Shown here: piece by piece, positions 31,535-43,239 of the stretch
How the letters are laid out: each line of letters opens with the position of its first letter
Position numbering within the stretch: position 1 is the stretch's first letter
Made by a program: the position numbers and the translations under genes
Assembly (NCBI GenBank): GCA_030847615.1
Contig: JAUMIR010000002.1
Coordinates: forward strand, 111,174,309 to 111,238,308
Source: Gambelia wislizenii
Lineage: Eukaryota > Chordata > Lepidosauria > Squamata > Crotaphytidae
DNA length: 64,000 nucleotides
Direction of reading: 5' to 3'
Notes under the pieces: generated by a model
What the model saw: the letters and a program-made list of their open reading frames with translations, nothing else
What the model was told of the DNA's origin: nothing
The model's database searches: none

Positions 31535-32869
31535 AGCTTCCCCTGATTCATGCTTCTCACATTCCATGTTCCTGTAATATGTGTTGTACATATTTGACCT
31601 TTCCTTTCCCCTCTGAGCTCATCAATAGCTGAATGTCCTTTTGGCTTGAGTCCAGTTGTGTCACAGTGCTATTCATACTTGTCCTGTGCTGTATCTCCGT
31701 ACCTCGTTGAGTACCATCCAATATGGGAGTTTCATCTTCTGGCACTATCACTTCTTTCATTTTGGGTTGCCTTATCATAGGGTTTCCATGGTCAAAATAA
31801 TCAAGAGGTTGTTTCCTGTGCCTCCTTCTGCACAGTAGTAACAAGCATTAGCTATCCTGCCACTGCTGTTGTCTCTGAGAGATCTTCCACCAGTGTCAAC
31901 CCACCCCCCCCGCTGCTGCTCAGTAGCACATTGAGTCTGGCTCCTCAGCAAAAGCCTGTCTGACATAGGAGAACCTGCCAGCAGCACCGCTGCCAGCAGC
32001 GTAGCCTCTTCCCTCACAGGAGCACACAATCCCATCACTGTGGAAAGGTTCTGCCATTGTTGGGATATTCATAACTACACTTAATCTCCTCCATATGTAA
32101 AGGTGCAACCCAAACCTGCTCTTGTGAATAATGTAAACATGGAAGATCAAGGTAAGGTGGGGAGGTCTTAATTTATGATCAGAATCTCTTTGTCTTTACT
32201 ACATAATTCAGAACTATTGAATTATTACAAAATTGCAAGTTAACAGGAGGAGCAGCATATACACTATTGCCTTTGTCCTTGGGATTTTATTCTTTTGTTC
32301 CCTAAGATAATGTGACGTGTACTTTCCTGGTCATTCACCATTTCCCCAGTATTTTAAACACAAGCAAGTTACAGCAAACTCAACCTTTAAAGTACATTAT
32401 TCAAAGAAAGATTAGTATTTGCAAATTTTGTTATATTGTAAATGTGTGTGGGGGTGGGGAGAGAAAGCCTTAGAAAAAACTTTCAGTTTATTCAAGACAC
32501 CTCACATTATTATTTCTTCTTTTGTGAAGCAAAAGGGATGATCATCTCCCTTATGAAATGCTTATATGCCACAGAGTAGTAACTGACACCTCATTAATAT
32601 TAGAATACGCTGATTGTTCAACAACCATCTGTGTTTTAAAAGCTTCTTCATCCGAAAAAGAAATGTTAAAGCAGCAGAGGCCAGGTGGTTTGGTCCACTC
32701 CAAAAACTGGAAAGCTAAGGTAATTGGACAGTGATCTGAAGAGGAAGTTACATTTTATGTTAAGTTGAGCAATTTGTGACATCAAAGAAGAAACCAGAAA
32801 ATAAGTGAAGTGAAAACAACTCTGATGTACAGATAAAAGAAAAACATAATTATCAGTCTGTTGGATACA
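31535..32869. other. Unassigned repeat-like and unique sequence
   Basis: 31545-32060 is richer in structure and has open frames on the - strand (for example 31557-31844), suggesting an old retroelement piece, possibly BovB-related, that I cannot name firmly. 32160-32870 is AT-rich with nothing recognised. Confidence 0.35.
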
Positions 32870-33372
32870 GAATCTCTCTCTCTGGCTTTTCTTCGCAAAC
32901 GAAGATTCAGGAAGGACTCATCCCGTGCTTTCTGCAAGCGCGCGGATGACTAAAAAGGCCAATCCGACATAAACAAGTCCGATTGCAGAAAGCACAGCAG
33001 AAGGTCTCCTTGGGTGATGTTTCCGGGTTGTGATTCTTTCTGCGTTGTCGTTTCTCTTCAAGACTTGTTTGGTGTGAGTTCTCAAATAAGGCTGAAGCAT
33101 TGTGGATAGTGCGTCTCCGTGCCTCCCGATGTGAGGCCAGGGCGGACCATTGTTGGTGATCAATTTGGCCGAGCCTGAGATGTTGTTTCAGGGAGTCCTT
33201 GTATCACTTTTTTGGAGCGCCCCTCTTACACTGACCCGTGGTGAGTTCACCGTAGAGTAGTATTTTGGGGAGGCAATGGTCCTCCATCCTAGAAATGTGC
33301 CCTGCCCAGCGCAGCTGTGTTCTCAATATCATGGCCTCAATGCTGGTGATCCCTGCTTACTCACGATACAGT
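32870..33372 (-). mobile_element. LINE family X, C-terminal part with (GA)n tail, antisense
   Basis: Read on the - strand: RWAGHISRMED near 33278-33315, a KRGAPKK block, LGQIDHQQWSALASHREA-like sequence, then TSPKETFCCAFCNRTCLCRI and GLFSHPRACRK, forming a C-x2-C-x12-H-x3-C finger. The tail has a CTTCGTTTGCGAAG hairpin and ends in (GA)n at 32871-32886. Frame broken. Related to RTE-like LINEs by the RWAGH...M.D motif, but the clade is not certain. Confidence 0.7.
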
Positions 33373-33429
33373 ATATCTACCAAACCTAAATCTGCCATTT
33401 TTATGCAAATGCAATTTACACTGCATTTG

Positions 33430-35307
33430 CAGTTGAGACTGCCATGGTCACTCTAACCAATGACCTCTGCCTGAGCATCGACAGTGACCCTGCTGGTGCT
33501 CTTGGACCTCTCAGCAGCCTTTGACATTATAGATCATTCCATCCTCTTGGATCACCTGAGAGAGTTAGGAACTGGAGACACTGCTCTGCTATGGTTCCAT
33601 TCCTTTCTTTCGGGCAGATCCCAAAGGGTGAGACTCAGGGACAGCTGCTCTTCCAGAATTGAGCTTAATTGTGGCATCCCTCTATGAAAACAAGGCTGTC
33701 GGTGACCTCCCAAAGGGCCTTTTCTGCTGCCGCTCCCAGATTATGGAATGGCCTGCTGGACGAGATCCGTCTTATTACCACCTTAGACAGCTTTTTAAAA
33801 GCTGTCAAGACGGATCTTTTCCGGCAGGCTTTTCCTGAATAACTATCCCAGCCCAAGACTCGGCTGTCCTTTCTAAGCGGCAACTAGATTTTTTAACCAT
33901 TGTATGTTTTAATTTTTGTCTTTCTAATTTATATATTTTTAATTATTGTATGTTTTTAATCTTCTATAATTTAATATTATTTAAAGGGGTGGGTGGGCTA
34001 GGGTACTGGGACTATGGAGTTTTTATATTGTAAGCCGCCCCGATTGCATTGCAGAGAGGCGGGATAGAAATAAATTATTATCATCATCATCATCATCATC
34101 ATCCCTCTGGGTGTCATCCTGTCTCCGATGCTATTTAACATTTATATGAAGCCGCTGGGAGAGGTCATCCAGAGGCATGGAGCTCGGTGCCATCAGTACG
34201 CTGATGACACTCAGATAGATTTCTCCATGACCAGATTGTCGGTTCAAACTTCAGATGGCATCTCTCCTCTTAATGACTGTCTTAGAGCGGTAATGGATTG
34301 GATGAGGAAAAACAGATTGAGACTAAATCCAGATAAAACGGAGGTACTGACAGTCACAGGCCTGAAACCAGGTCTGGAAATACAACTTCCAATCCTGGAT
34401 GGAGTCACACTCTCCTTTAAGGACTGTGTTCGCAGTCTGGGGGTACTTCTGGATTCATCGCTTCATATGACTAGTCAGGTGAGTGCGACGGCCAGGAACA
34501 CCTGTTATCAGCTTCGGCTGATACACCAACTGCACCCTTACCTGGATACAAAGGATCTGGAAACTGCGGTACATGCTTTGGTAAGCTCACGTTTGGATTA
34601 CTGTAATGCACTCTACATGGAGCTACCCTTGTGCCTAATCTGGAAACTTCAACTGGTACAAAATATGGCAGCCAGGTTAATTACGGGTACATCTAGGAGA
34701 AAGCATATAACACCTGTGCTTAACTCTCTCCCACTGGCTGCCGATTAGTTTCTGGGCACGGTACAAGGTGTTGGTTTTAACCTTTAAAGCCCTACATGGC
34801 TTGGGTCCATCTTATCTCAGGGACTGCCTCACCCCATATGATTCCCCCCCGCACACTTCAGTCCTCTGGGAGGAACCTGCTGCAGCCTATGAAAACTAGG
34901 CTGTCGCAGACCTCCCAGAGGGCCTTCTCTTCTACGGCTCCAAGACTTTGGAATGGCCTGCCAGACGAGATCCGTTTTATCACTACTCTTGATAGCTTCA
35001 AGAAAGCGCTAAAGACGGATCTCTTCCAGCAGGCCTTCCCGGAATAACTTCCCAGTCCTAGTGGAGCTGATTGCTTACTCACCCCCTTGCCGTCGTTGCC
35101 ATTATTTATTTATTTATTTATTGTATTTTATCTTTGTCTTTATTCTCCGTTAGTTTAATTTAGTTTTAAGGGGTGGGAGGGTTAGGATGGGGAAGGATTG
35201 TTTTAACTTCATGTTGTTTTAATCTTGCTGTACGCCACCCCAGTTGCTGAGCAGAGGGGCAGGTTAAAAATAATTTTTTAAATATTAATTAATATTAATA
35301 TTAATAT
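33430..35307 (+). mobile_element. L2 LINE fragment interrupted by a second L2
   Basis: The host L2 consists of 33430-33683 plus 34100-35307. It encodes [16 protein letters not shown] (motif A), CGIPL up to the break, then [17 protein letters not shown] (motif B), [13 protein letters not shown] (motif C) and the C-terminal WNGLPDEIRFITTLDSFK and LFQQAFPE, with a frameshift near 34740. The 3' tail is AT-rich with (ATTAAT)n at about 35282-35307. Confidence 0.85.
33684..34099 (+). mobile_element. L2 3' fragment nested in another L2
   Basis: Encodes only the last 50 or so residues (SQRAFSAAAPRLWNGL-like, ending QAFPE) and an L2 3' UTR (GCCGCCCCGATTGCATTGCA, GGCGGGATAGAAATAAATTA) with a terminal (ATC)n. 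Flanked by CATCCCTCT at 33675-33683 and 34100-34108, a 9-bp target duplication. Confidence 0.85.
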
Positions 35308-36007
35308 TACATGAGGGTTGGTTTTTCCCTCTGTTTTATTGCAATTTTGGGATACACAGACTTAGCTCCAGTGTTTGTGGATTGTTTGCAGATGAATGTT
35401 GTTCTAAGATTCCCTCCTGACAGGCTTAAACTATTGCTCTGCATTTAACCAAAATGAAAAATTCAACCAAATGATGTAAGGGTTCTTTCAGTACAGTATT
35501 TAACTGGTTTGTTACTACTTATTACTACTTTATTCCTATAGAGGGTACAGTTCTCAGTCCAAAATTGCATATATAATAAGCTTTATAAGATTTTGTAAAA
35601 CCTTTACTATAGGTATAGAGTTGTCCTGTAGAAGTTCTACCAATTACAGTGTATTCATGTTTTGTCTATTCAGAAGCCCAAATAGGTTTATTAGGACATG
35701 CTCCCTGATGCAAAAATATAGGATTCAGCCATGAGATTTAGAAACTGTAAATTGTATAATAAAAGTAGCCCAACATCAACCCAGAAGTCATTGTGCAAGA
35801 ATTAGCTGAGAGCGATGGCATAATCACTTGGCTGCAGGGTATCATTTCTCACCTACCGTGAATAAATCTGTAAGTCTACAATTTTAAGAATTTATATCAG
35901 ATGCTTTTGAGCCATGTTTGTGTTTGGTATGCATATTCATAACTCAGGAACAGCAACAACTGATGACCTATATGTCCCACATAGTGATCATTCATCAAGT
36001 GCTGGGT
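35308..36007. other. Intergenic, no feature recognised
   Basis: AT-rich sequence with no supported ORF or repeat. Confidence 0.4.
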
Positions 36008-36434
36008 CTTGCATTCAAACTCTGTTCTTCTTGGTCTCTGTGCCTCACACAACTGGGTTATTCCTGCACCTGTGCAGTGCACTTTGGAACCTTCTAGACT
36101 AGTTAGATAACTTTTTTGGCAATAGCTCCGTTCATCCCAACGGTTCCCCTCAGGCATTCCTGCTCATTTATCTCAGTTCCTTTTCATCCACAACACTAGC
36201 AGCACCTAGGAACTTTCTCTGCGCTCGATAGCTCTGTCATGGTTTTTGTCTACAATTAGGCTTTGGATTTTGCTTTGGACTGATTTTCTCCTACGACTGA
36301 CTCGAACTGTTTTTGGATCTTTGTCTGCTTGCTCCCTTCCTTGGCTTGTTCTTACTCTGACTCCTGGCTATGACTCTGGTCTGTTCACAGTTCTGCTCTT
36401 TGTATGATGATTTCACTCTGGTTAATAATTCACC

Positions 36435-38690
36435 ATGGCTTCCCCGGCTTCCTTTAAAAGGTGTGCAGTGTGGGGCAAAATGGGCATTCCTGGTGTCTCC
36501 TTTACCTGGGCAAGTCGCGCAATGTATTGTCTTGCCTTCACTGCAAGGCTTTCAACCCCCAGGCCAGTAAAAATCAACAATCGCACCTTCAGGCTCTTCT
36601 TTATGAGCAGGCCTTGAAGCCATCCGTGCCTCCTTCTGCGACTGTCTCAGTATCCCCAAAGGATTCAAGCAAGTTGACACATCATCGTTCTCCCACCTGC
36701 ATATGGGCCCATACAAGCTCTTCCAGTCCCGACAAATGCCATCATCTAGATTCGGCTCCTGAACCCGCCCCCCCTGCCCTGCCTCGGCTGCAGGCCGCTC
36801 CCTCAAAACCGGGATGGAAGAAGAAGAAAAAGAAGCATGCTGAGCACTCCTTGGAGCATGGATCCTCTCGTCACTCTAGTGTGCCATCTGTGGCTTCTGT
36901 GGTCCATGTCCCGCCTCCTCCCCGGGACCCTGCTCCTGTGGGCCCTATTCAGATAGTCAATGTGGACACGGCTTCTGTTTCGGAGGGTGAGATAGTCGAG
37001 TCTCCATCACCTTGAAACCCTCCTCCAGTTCGACATTCTCCTGCCTTGGCGGTCTCAGATGGAACTTCTCAGGTTACACACCATTGGAATCACTGACTTC
37101 CCCCATTGGGACATACTGGACTATCTGTTCTCTCAATCCTGGCCTTCGTCCCCACACCATTCCAAGTCGAGGTCTCCTTCTCTGAGGGGTCCGGTGTGTT
37201 CTCCCTCCAGATTGGAACATGAAGGTTTCCTGGGGGTGCATGGTGCACCTCAGGAAAAATCCAGAGATGAACAGTCTCCCCTCTCCTACCATCCTTGCTG
37301 TGGTGAACTCTGCTTTGACAAGACTAGTGGTTACTACTTTGTGGAGGAGGATACCATCTATGACATCCCGTCACATCCAGATCCCTCTGGATTTCCACCC
37401 CAGGGCTGTTCATACACCAGCCAGGTCCTTCATACTTCCTCCCAACCTGATTCGGCATCGCCCTCCTGAACTGACCAGGCCTATACGAAAGGATGCCATG
37501 AGTCAGGTTATGCCTCCACACCCGATGCTTGAACCACTGGGTCTTCTCCCTGACTGCCCTCCTCCAGTCCCTCCTCGCACACATTCCTCTTTGCCTGGAC
37601 CGACAAGATCCCCTTCTCCATCTCCATCTGAGGGATCTTCATCTGACTTGCCTCACTCCCTATCTCCCCTGTCTTCCCTGATGGATGATAACTCTTCCTT
37701 GCTAGCTGATGATGTGTGAGCATTTTCTGAGCAGATTATTTGGCTTTTGAATGCCCTGGATTTTAAAACTGCTCAGAAAGAATCTGATCCCTTGGATCTA
37801 ATATACAACAGGATCAGGTCAAAAGCCCCACTGGTACCAACTCTACCCATCTTGCCCTCTCTTCTGAAGCTGTCCAAGGGCTCGTGGGAGACGCCTTCCT
37901 TGCTTTCTTCGACATCTAGGAGGGTCGACCATCTGTACAGAGTGTCTGGTGAAGAAATCGACTGGCTCCTGGAGCACCCGAAGCTGAATTCAGTGATTGT
38001 CGAAGCGTCTCAGTTTCGGAACCTCCAACGTTTCCAGGTGACCCCGGCTGACAAGGAAGGCCGGAAGCTGGATGTAGTGGCAAAAAAGCTATACTTCTCT
38101 GTGGCCCTCAGTTTCCGCATTCTAATTACTCTGTGCAGGGGGGCATATCAGCAGGTGTTGTGGGACCATGTTTAACCCTTCCTAGACCAGCTCCCTGATG
38201 AGAAGCATCTTGTTCATGCCATCCAGGCTGAAGCACTGTCCTTAGCCAGCCAACAGATCAATTCTTCCTGCCATGTGGCTGACTACTCTGCTAAATCCAT
38301 CACAGGCTCCATCGCTCCCCATTGATACGTGTGGCTCAGGTCCTCTAGCCTTCCACTGCAGGCCCACGCAACAATAGAGGATATGCCCTTCAACCACTCA
38401 GGTCTGTTCCATCAGTCAATGGATGAGAAACTGGAGTTTACACAGAAGATGCGGGCCATGGCCAGGAGGTACGACCATCACAGTCCCCCCTCATGCCTTG
38501 GGGTTTTACCAATTGGCAGGGATCTACTTACTCGTGTTGACATGCGTTCAGTCCACCCTCTTCCCACAGGTCGTGTTATCCTTCACAGTCTTCTGAATCT
38601 TTGGGTAAGCATCAATCCTCCACATCCTGCATCCTGCTTCCACCAGCAGTTCAAGCTATGCACTAAGGACCAATCCAAGCAGCATCTTTG
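36435..38690 (+). pseudogene. DIRS copy 2 gag-like region
   Basis: Degenerate Cys/His cluster at the start (LSCLHCKAF near 36525-36550), a Lys run (KKKKKKHAEHSLEHGSS near 36820), a Pro/Ser-rich middle, then LYRVSGEEIDWLLEHPKLNS, TPADKEGRKLDVVAKKLYFS and RGAYQQVLWDHV. These parallel copy 1 block by block. Multiple stops and frameshifts. Confidence 0.75.
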
Positions 38691-39002
38691 ACTTTTTTCG
38701 TCCTTCCCCATTCCATCTGAGGGTGCCATTCAGAGATCACCTGTCTTTATTCTACAAGGCCTGGTCAACCATCACGATGGACCATTGGGTGTCGCGAATA
38801 ATCCAGGAGGGATACTCCATCGAATTCAAGGATTACCCTCTTGACAGGGATGCTGCTGCTTTTGGGAGAGCTGTTCTCTTATCTATGTTGCAATAAATTT
38901 ATTTCTGGTTGACTGTTAGATTGTGTCCTTGTCCTTTCTCTCCTGCGTGGGCATGACAATCCCTCCTCCTGTGAGAAAACCTGCTAGTCTCCCAGTTGTG
39001 TG

Positions 39003-39085
39003 AGTCACAAAGATCATGAAGAAAAAGGACAAGTTGCTTACCTGTAACTGTAGTTCTTCAGGTGGTCATCTGTGAACTCACACCA
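39003..39085 (+). repeat. DIRS copy 2, internal complementary region
   Basis: GTGAGTCACAAAGATCATGA complements the left end. GGACAAGTTGCTTACCTGTA / ACTGTAGTTCTTCAGGTGG complements the right end. Confidence 0.75.
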
Positions 39086-39434
39086 ATCCACCTGTCCTCC
39101 CCTCGTTGTCCTGCTCTTTTGTGAAATTATGATGCTGCTATTGCAGTGTCCTTGGAACTAAGGTAAATGAGTGGGAACACCTGAGGAGAACCATTGGGAT
39201 AGGTGGTAGAAAAGCATTATATAACTATTCTAGAAGGTTCCGAAGCGCGTTGCGCGGGTGCAGAAATAACCCAGTTGCTTGAGTTCAGAGATGGCCACTC
39301 AAAGAACTAGTTACAGGTAAGCAACCTGTCCTTCTTTGTGCCTGCACAGAGACCCCTCATCTGAATGTTCTATTGCTGAGCAGCTTGACGAGAAACCCAC
39401 CTCCTCCTACCTACCACGCGTGTCCCAGCCCATT

Positions 39435-39465
39435 GGCAGATAGAGATAGTTTTTCTCTATCTGCC
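39435..39465. repeat. Perfect 12-bp hairpin
   Basis: GGCAGATAGAGA and TCTCTATCTGCC separated by seven bases. Confidence 0.8.
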
Positions 39466-39531
39466 AGTAGAGTAACTTCTAGTTGGGTGTTCTCTTAGGT
39501 GAGTAGTTCTTACCTTATATTTTTTGTTCTT

Positions 39532-39897
39532 TACAATCATCCCTCCACATTTGCAGGTGAAACCTTCATGGATTATTTGCAGATTACTAAATACGTTCTC
39601 TCTAGTCATTTTCTATGTTCTCCAGTGGGATTCTATGGTATGTTTCCACTGGAAGTTGACTACAGAGTTGTGCTGGAGAATCTAGAGATTCCTAGAGAGA
39701 ACACCTCTTTAGACATGTGTACGTCCTCCAGTGTGATTCTATGGTCAATTTCCATGGAAGCATACCATAGAATCCCAGTGGAGGACCAACAGATTCCTAA
39801 AGAAGTGTTTTCTCAAGTAACAAAAATATTTGCAGTTTTCCCATTTTCGTGGGGGTCCTCCACCCCTAACCCCTGTGAGAGTTGTGGGTCGACTGTA
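39532..39897. mobile_element. MITE, family M (sister of 12761-13126)
   Basis: TA-flanked; begins TACAATCATCCCTCCACATT and ends GGGTCGACTGTA. Internal GTTGTGCTGGAGAATCTAGA and CCTAGAGAGAACACC match the 12.8-kb copy in order and orientation. Confidence 0.72.
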
Positions 39898-40905
39898 CTT
39901 CATTTTTTCTTCTCTTTATTCTCCCTCTTATTCTTCTACAGCTCTCTATTTTTAAAAAAATCTCTTTACTTCAGAATCTTTCTTTCCCTCCCCCTCCTTT
40001 TTTCTCGATTCAATGGCCTCTACTTTTCTCTTTAAACTATGTACCTCCTGCAGTCTTAAAGTCTTGCTTTCTGACAGACACTGTGATTGTTTTGTTTTGT
40101 TTTGTTTTGCTTGGAGGAAGGGCACACAGTAGAAAAGAAAGTAAGGGTTTACCATGCAAGCCCTGAAGAACTGGGCCCAATGGTTAAAGCTCCATTGTTG
40201 GGAGAAATCTTTTCAGGTCATGGACCAGGCTGCTTTGAACCAGACTCTATTTTCAGCATCAACTACCATCTCCAAGCCTCACAGACCAAAGATGGCACTA
40301 CTCCCAACAGTGACCTTGGTACTGACAGTTCCAGTTTCTCCAGCTACTTCCTTGATACCAACCACTCCATCAGTGCCTATGGAGCTGACTACTATGCCTC
40401 GTTCATATCAATCTCTTACCCCACTTCCTACAGTACCTATAGCAGGGGAATTTGCCTTGGTACATGGCACAGAGACTGGTAAATAGGCCCACTCCATGTC
40501 TGGCCATAAGAGACCAGCTTCTCTAGTGGGTTAGTCAACTTTAAGGGAGAAGGAAGGTACTGTGTCAAAGAAGAAGCGCTCCAGACATGCTAAACATTGC
40601 TCAGTACCGATTGCCCTATCTCCATTAGGATTGACACTTTTGATATTGGCAGCTGCTAATCCTCCTGAGGTACCTTCAACATCAGTGGTTCCCTCCTGAG
40701 GCACCTTCAACATCAACAGCTGTGTCTGCAGTCCCTCAGTCCATGAAGTGAAGCCTTCTCTAGAGTAGAATGTCCAGTATCAGCCTCTTGTGGCTTGCCT
40801 AGGTGTAGATTGTTACCTCCACCACCAAGGCAGGAAAGATCTACATTACTTAGAGAGTACTCCTATGCCTCCTTGCAGCCATCATACCAGGACTATCAAT
40901 ATTAA

Positions 40906-41458
40906 GATCAAGGGAAGTAACAGTGCCACTTTATTCTGCTTTGGTCAGACCTCACCTGGAATACTGTGTCCAGTTCTGGGCACCACAATTCAGGAAGGAT
41001 ATTGAGAAGGTGGAACGTGTCCAGAGGAGGGTGACCAGGATGGTGGGAGGTCTGGAAGCCATGCCCTATGAGGAGCGGCTTAGGGAGCTGGGCATGTTTA
41101 GTCTGGAGAAGAGACGTTTGAGAGGTGACATGATAGCCATGTTTAAATATCTGAAGGGATGTCATACTGAGGATGGAGCAGGTTTGTTTTCTGCTGCTCC
41201 AGAGACTAGGACACAGAGCAATGGGTTCAAACTACAGGAAAAGAGATTCCACCTAAACATTAGGAAGAACTTCCTGACAGTAAGAGCTGTTTGGCAGTGG
41301 AATACACTGCTTCCGAGTGTGATGGAGCCTCCTTCTTTGGAGGTTTTTAAACAGAGGCTGGATGGCCATCTGTCAGGAATGATTTGATTGTGTATTCCTG
41401 CATGGCAGGGGATTAAACTGGATGGCCTGATGGTCTCTTCCACCTCTATGATTCTAAG
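40906..41458 (+). mobile_element. CR1 LINE, 3' fragment
   Basis: A clean open frame at 40923-41387: [60 protein letters not shown] and [15 protein letters not shown]. The 3' terminus is CTCTATGATTCTAAG. No internal stop over about 150 codons marks it as one of the younger CR1 copies. Confidence 0.88.
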
Positions 41459-42345
41459 AGGACTCACCATACACTTTCATCTCCTACATTGAAAGATACT
41501 GGCATGATCATTTGTGGAGGGAGCCTCCGAGGTCCTATCACTCATACTCACCATAATACTGAAACTGATACCATTACCGTATGTTTTGTACAATCACTCT
41601 CCTTGCCACCAGTACCAGAGCTGTTCAAGATCCTAACTCTCCTTAGCACTGATCACCTCCATCACCATGACACAGGCCTCTTCCATCCACACCACCATCA
41701 CCTTGACACTGGTCTCCACCAACTCCTGTGAGGGAGAATATCTAGGCTGTCTCCTTCGGTTGTAGTGTTTCCCAACAGTCTTGGTGGTAACTACTGTGGT
41801 TTACTCTGCCCCAGTATTCAGCATTATTCCACATTCATAGTTGCCTCTACTGTTTCTCCACTAGCTTCAACTGCACCGTTGACATCCATAGCCATCTCTG
41901 TTCCTTTTGAACCTCAGCAACAGCTTTCTCCAGGGTCATCTGATAAGTAACAATTCAGGTTGCTCCTCTCCTGCCTCTCCATCTCTGCTTACCTCTTCTC
42001 CTTCTGGAACCATGGAAGATGCCACTCTGTTGTCTCCTCCAGAGGACATTAAACTCTTTGGAGATATTGTCCTCCAGATGGCTATGTCTCTTGGACAGGA
42101 TGCCACACCATCACTGGCTCCAGTGGCTGAGCTGGTGTTCCAAATAGTCAGTGTGCAGACTCCAGCTCCAGACACGATTCCCCTGTTACCTATCTTACAG
42201 GAACTCATCAAACAGTTCATGGCTCAAGCCAGCATCCTTCCCACCAGCTTCCAGGCAGCTGGAAAATCTTTATCTGATGCAGCATGAGGGAGTGTTCTTC
42301 CTCCTTAACCATCCTGCTCTGAACTCAACTGTTGTAGGGGCATCC

Positions 42346-43114
42346 CAATCTTGACGTGGTGAGAAGACACACTCAATGCCAGCTGAGTCGTTGGATTTTT
42401 TTGGACACCACTTTTACTCATGTGCAGCCTTGGTGGTGTGGGAAATCAGGGCATTCCCCCCACGCACCAAAAATAAGTATTCTGTTACCCAGTGAAATTT
42501 TCCTTCAGTTTCCAAATTTCTAGTGTTGCAGTAATTTAAAACTTCAGTTGAACATTTAGAAATAGTTTATCCATCCAAAGAAAAGGGGCAAGCAAAGTGA
42601 CCAAGGAAATGCAAACACAGGAAATATCAGAGTTCTAGGTGTGAATGACTTTCAGTCCCTCACTCACTGCAATGCTAGAAATTTGGGGAGTGAAAGAAAA
42701 TTTAATGGGGAAGGCCGTGTGAGGGCGGGAAGAACTCTTATTTGGGGGGCAATGCCCTCACTACCTCCACATAGCTATACAACTGCCTGAATTCCCAAAA
42801 CCCAGGATTCCATAGGATGGAACCATGGGAGTTAAAGTGGAATCATAGTGTTATAATTGTGTAATGTGAAAGGGCCCCACGCTATATTTTGACACTAAAT
42901 ATTTTGGTTAATAAACACTTAAAAGCCCAAAATAAATCTTTTTCCTAAAGTAAATATGTCACACACACCCCAATCACAATAAAAATGTCAAAAGAGATTG
43001 GGGGGGGAGACACAGGCTATATATGTGCAAGGTCAATTCCTGGCAACTCTCAGATAAAGACCTGTCTGAGAGCTACTGCCACAGATGAAAATACTAATAA
43101 AAATGGTATAACAT
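42346..43114. other. Intergenic, no feature recognised
   Basis: No supported ORF. G-run at 42998-43006. Confidence 0.4.
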
Positions 43115-43239
43115 TCTATACTAGTGGTTTTCAGCCTTTGGTCCTGCAGGTGTTTTGGACTTCAGTTCCCAGAAACCCACCAGCTTGGTCAGTGATTAGG
43201 AATCCTGGAAACTGATGTCCAAAACACCTGCTCTATATG
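43115..43239. mobile_element. hAT-like MITE
   Basis: CAGGTGTTTTGGACTTCAG near the left end and GTCCAAAACACCTGC at the right form inverted ends. Flanking TCTATACT (43115-43122) and TCTATATG (43232-43239) are a decayed 8-bp duplication. Related to the sharper copy at 45310. Confidence 0.65.

Larger units (their letters stand above)
36015..39338 (+). mobile_element. DIRS copy 2, pol-deleted derivative
   Basis: The left end GTTCTTCTTGGTCTCTGTGC and the right end TACAGGTAAGCAACCTGTCC, inverted termini sharing the AACCCAGTTG / CAACTGGGTT block, and an internal complementary region near 39003-39085 repeat the layout of copy 1. Gag is present, but the sequence passes from just before RT (IIQEGYSIEFKDYP, about 38830) to the 3' untranslated region (AATAAA at 38894-38899) within about 60 bp. 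RT, RNase H, the methyltransferase-like domain and the recombinase are missing. Confidence 0.82.
39339..42345 (+). pseudogene. DIRS-like relic 3 (gag remnant, interrupted)
   Basis: After the end of copy 2 a terminal-repeat-like GTGCCTGCACAGAGACC appears. Gag-like pieces follow from about 40150: a KKKRSRHAKHC-type basic block near 40570, then near 42050-42345 LPILQELIKQFMAQ and GVFFLLNHPALNSTVVGASQ, the latter matching IDWLLEHPKLNSVIVEASQF of copy 2. It is interrupted by a MITE (39532-39897) and a CR1 (about 40906-41458). No pol seen. Homology rests on short blocks, so moderate confidence. Confidence 0.55.

Noticed and set aside
39499..40035. 178-codon ORF
   Set aside because: It runs through the MITE at 39532-39897 and adjoining pyrimidine-rich sequence; hydrophobic runs come from T-rich composition.
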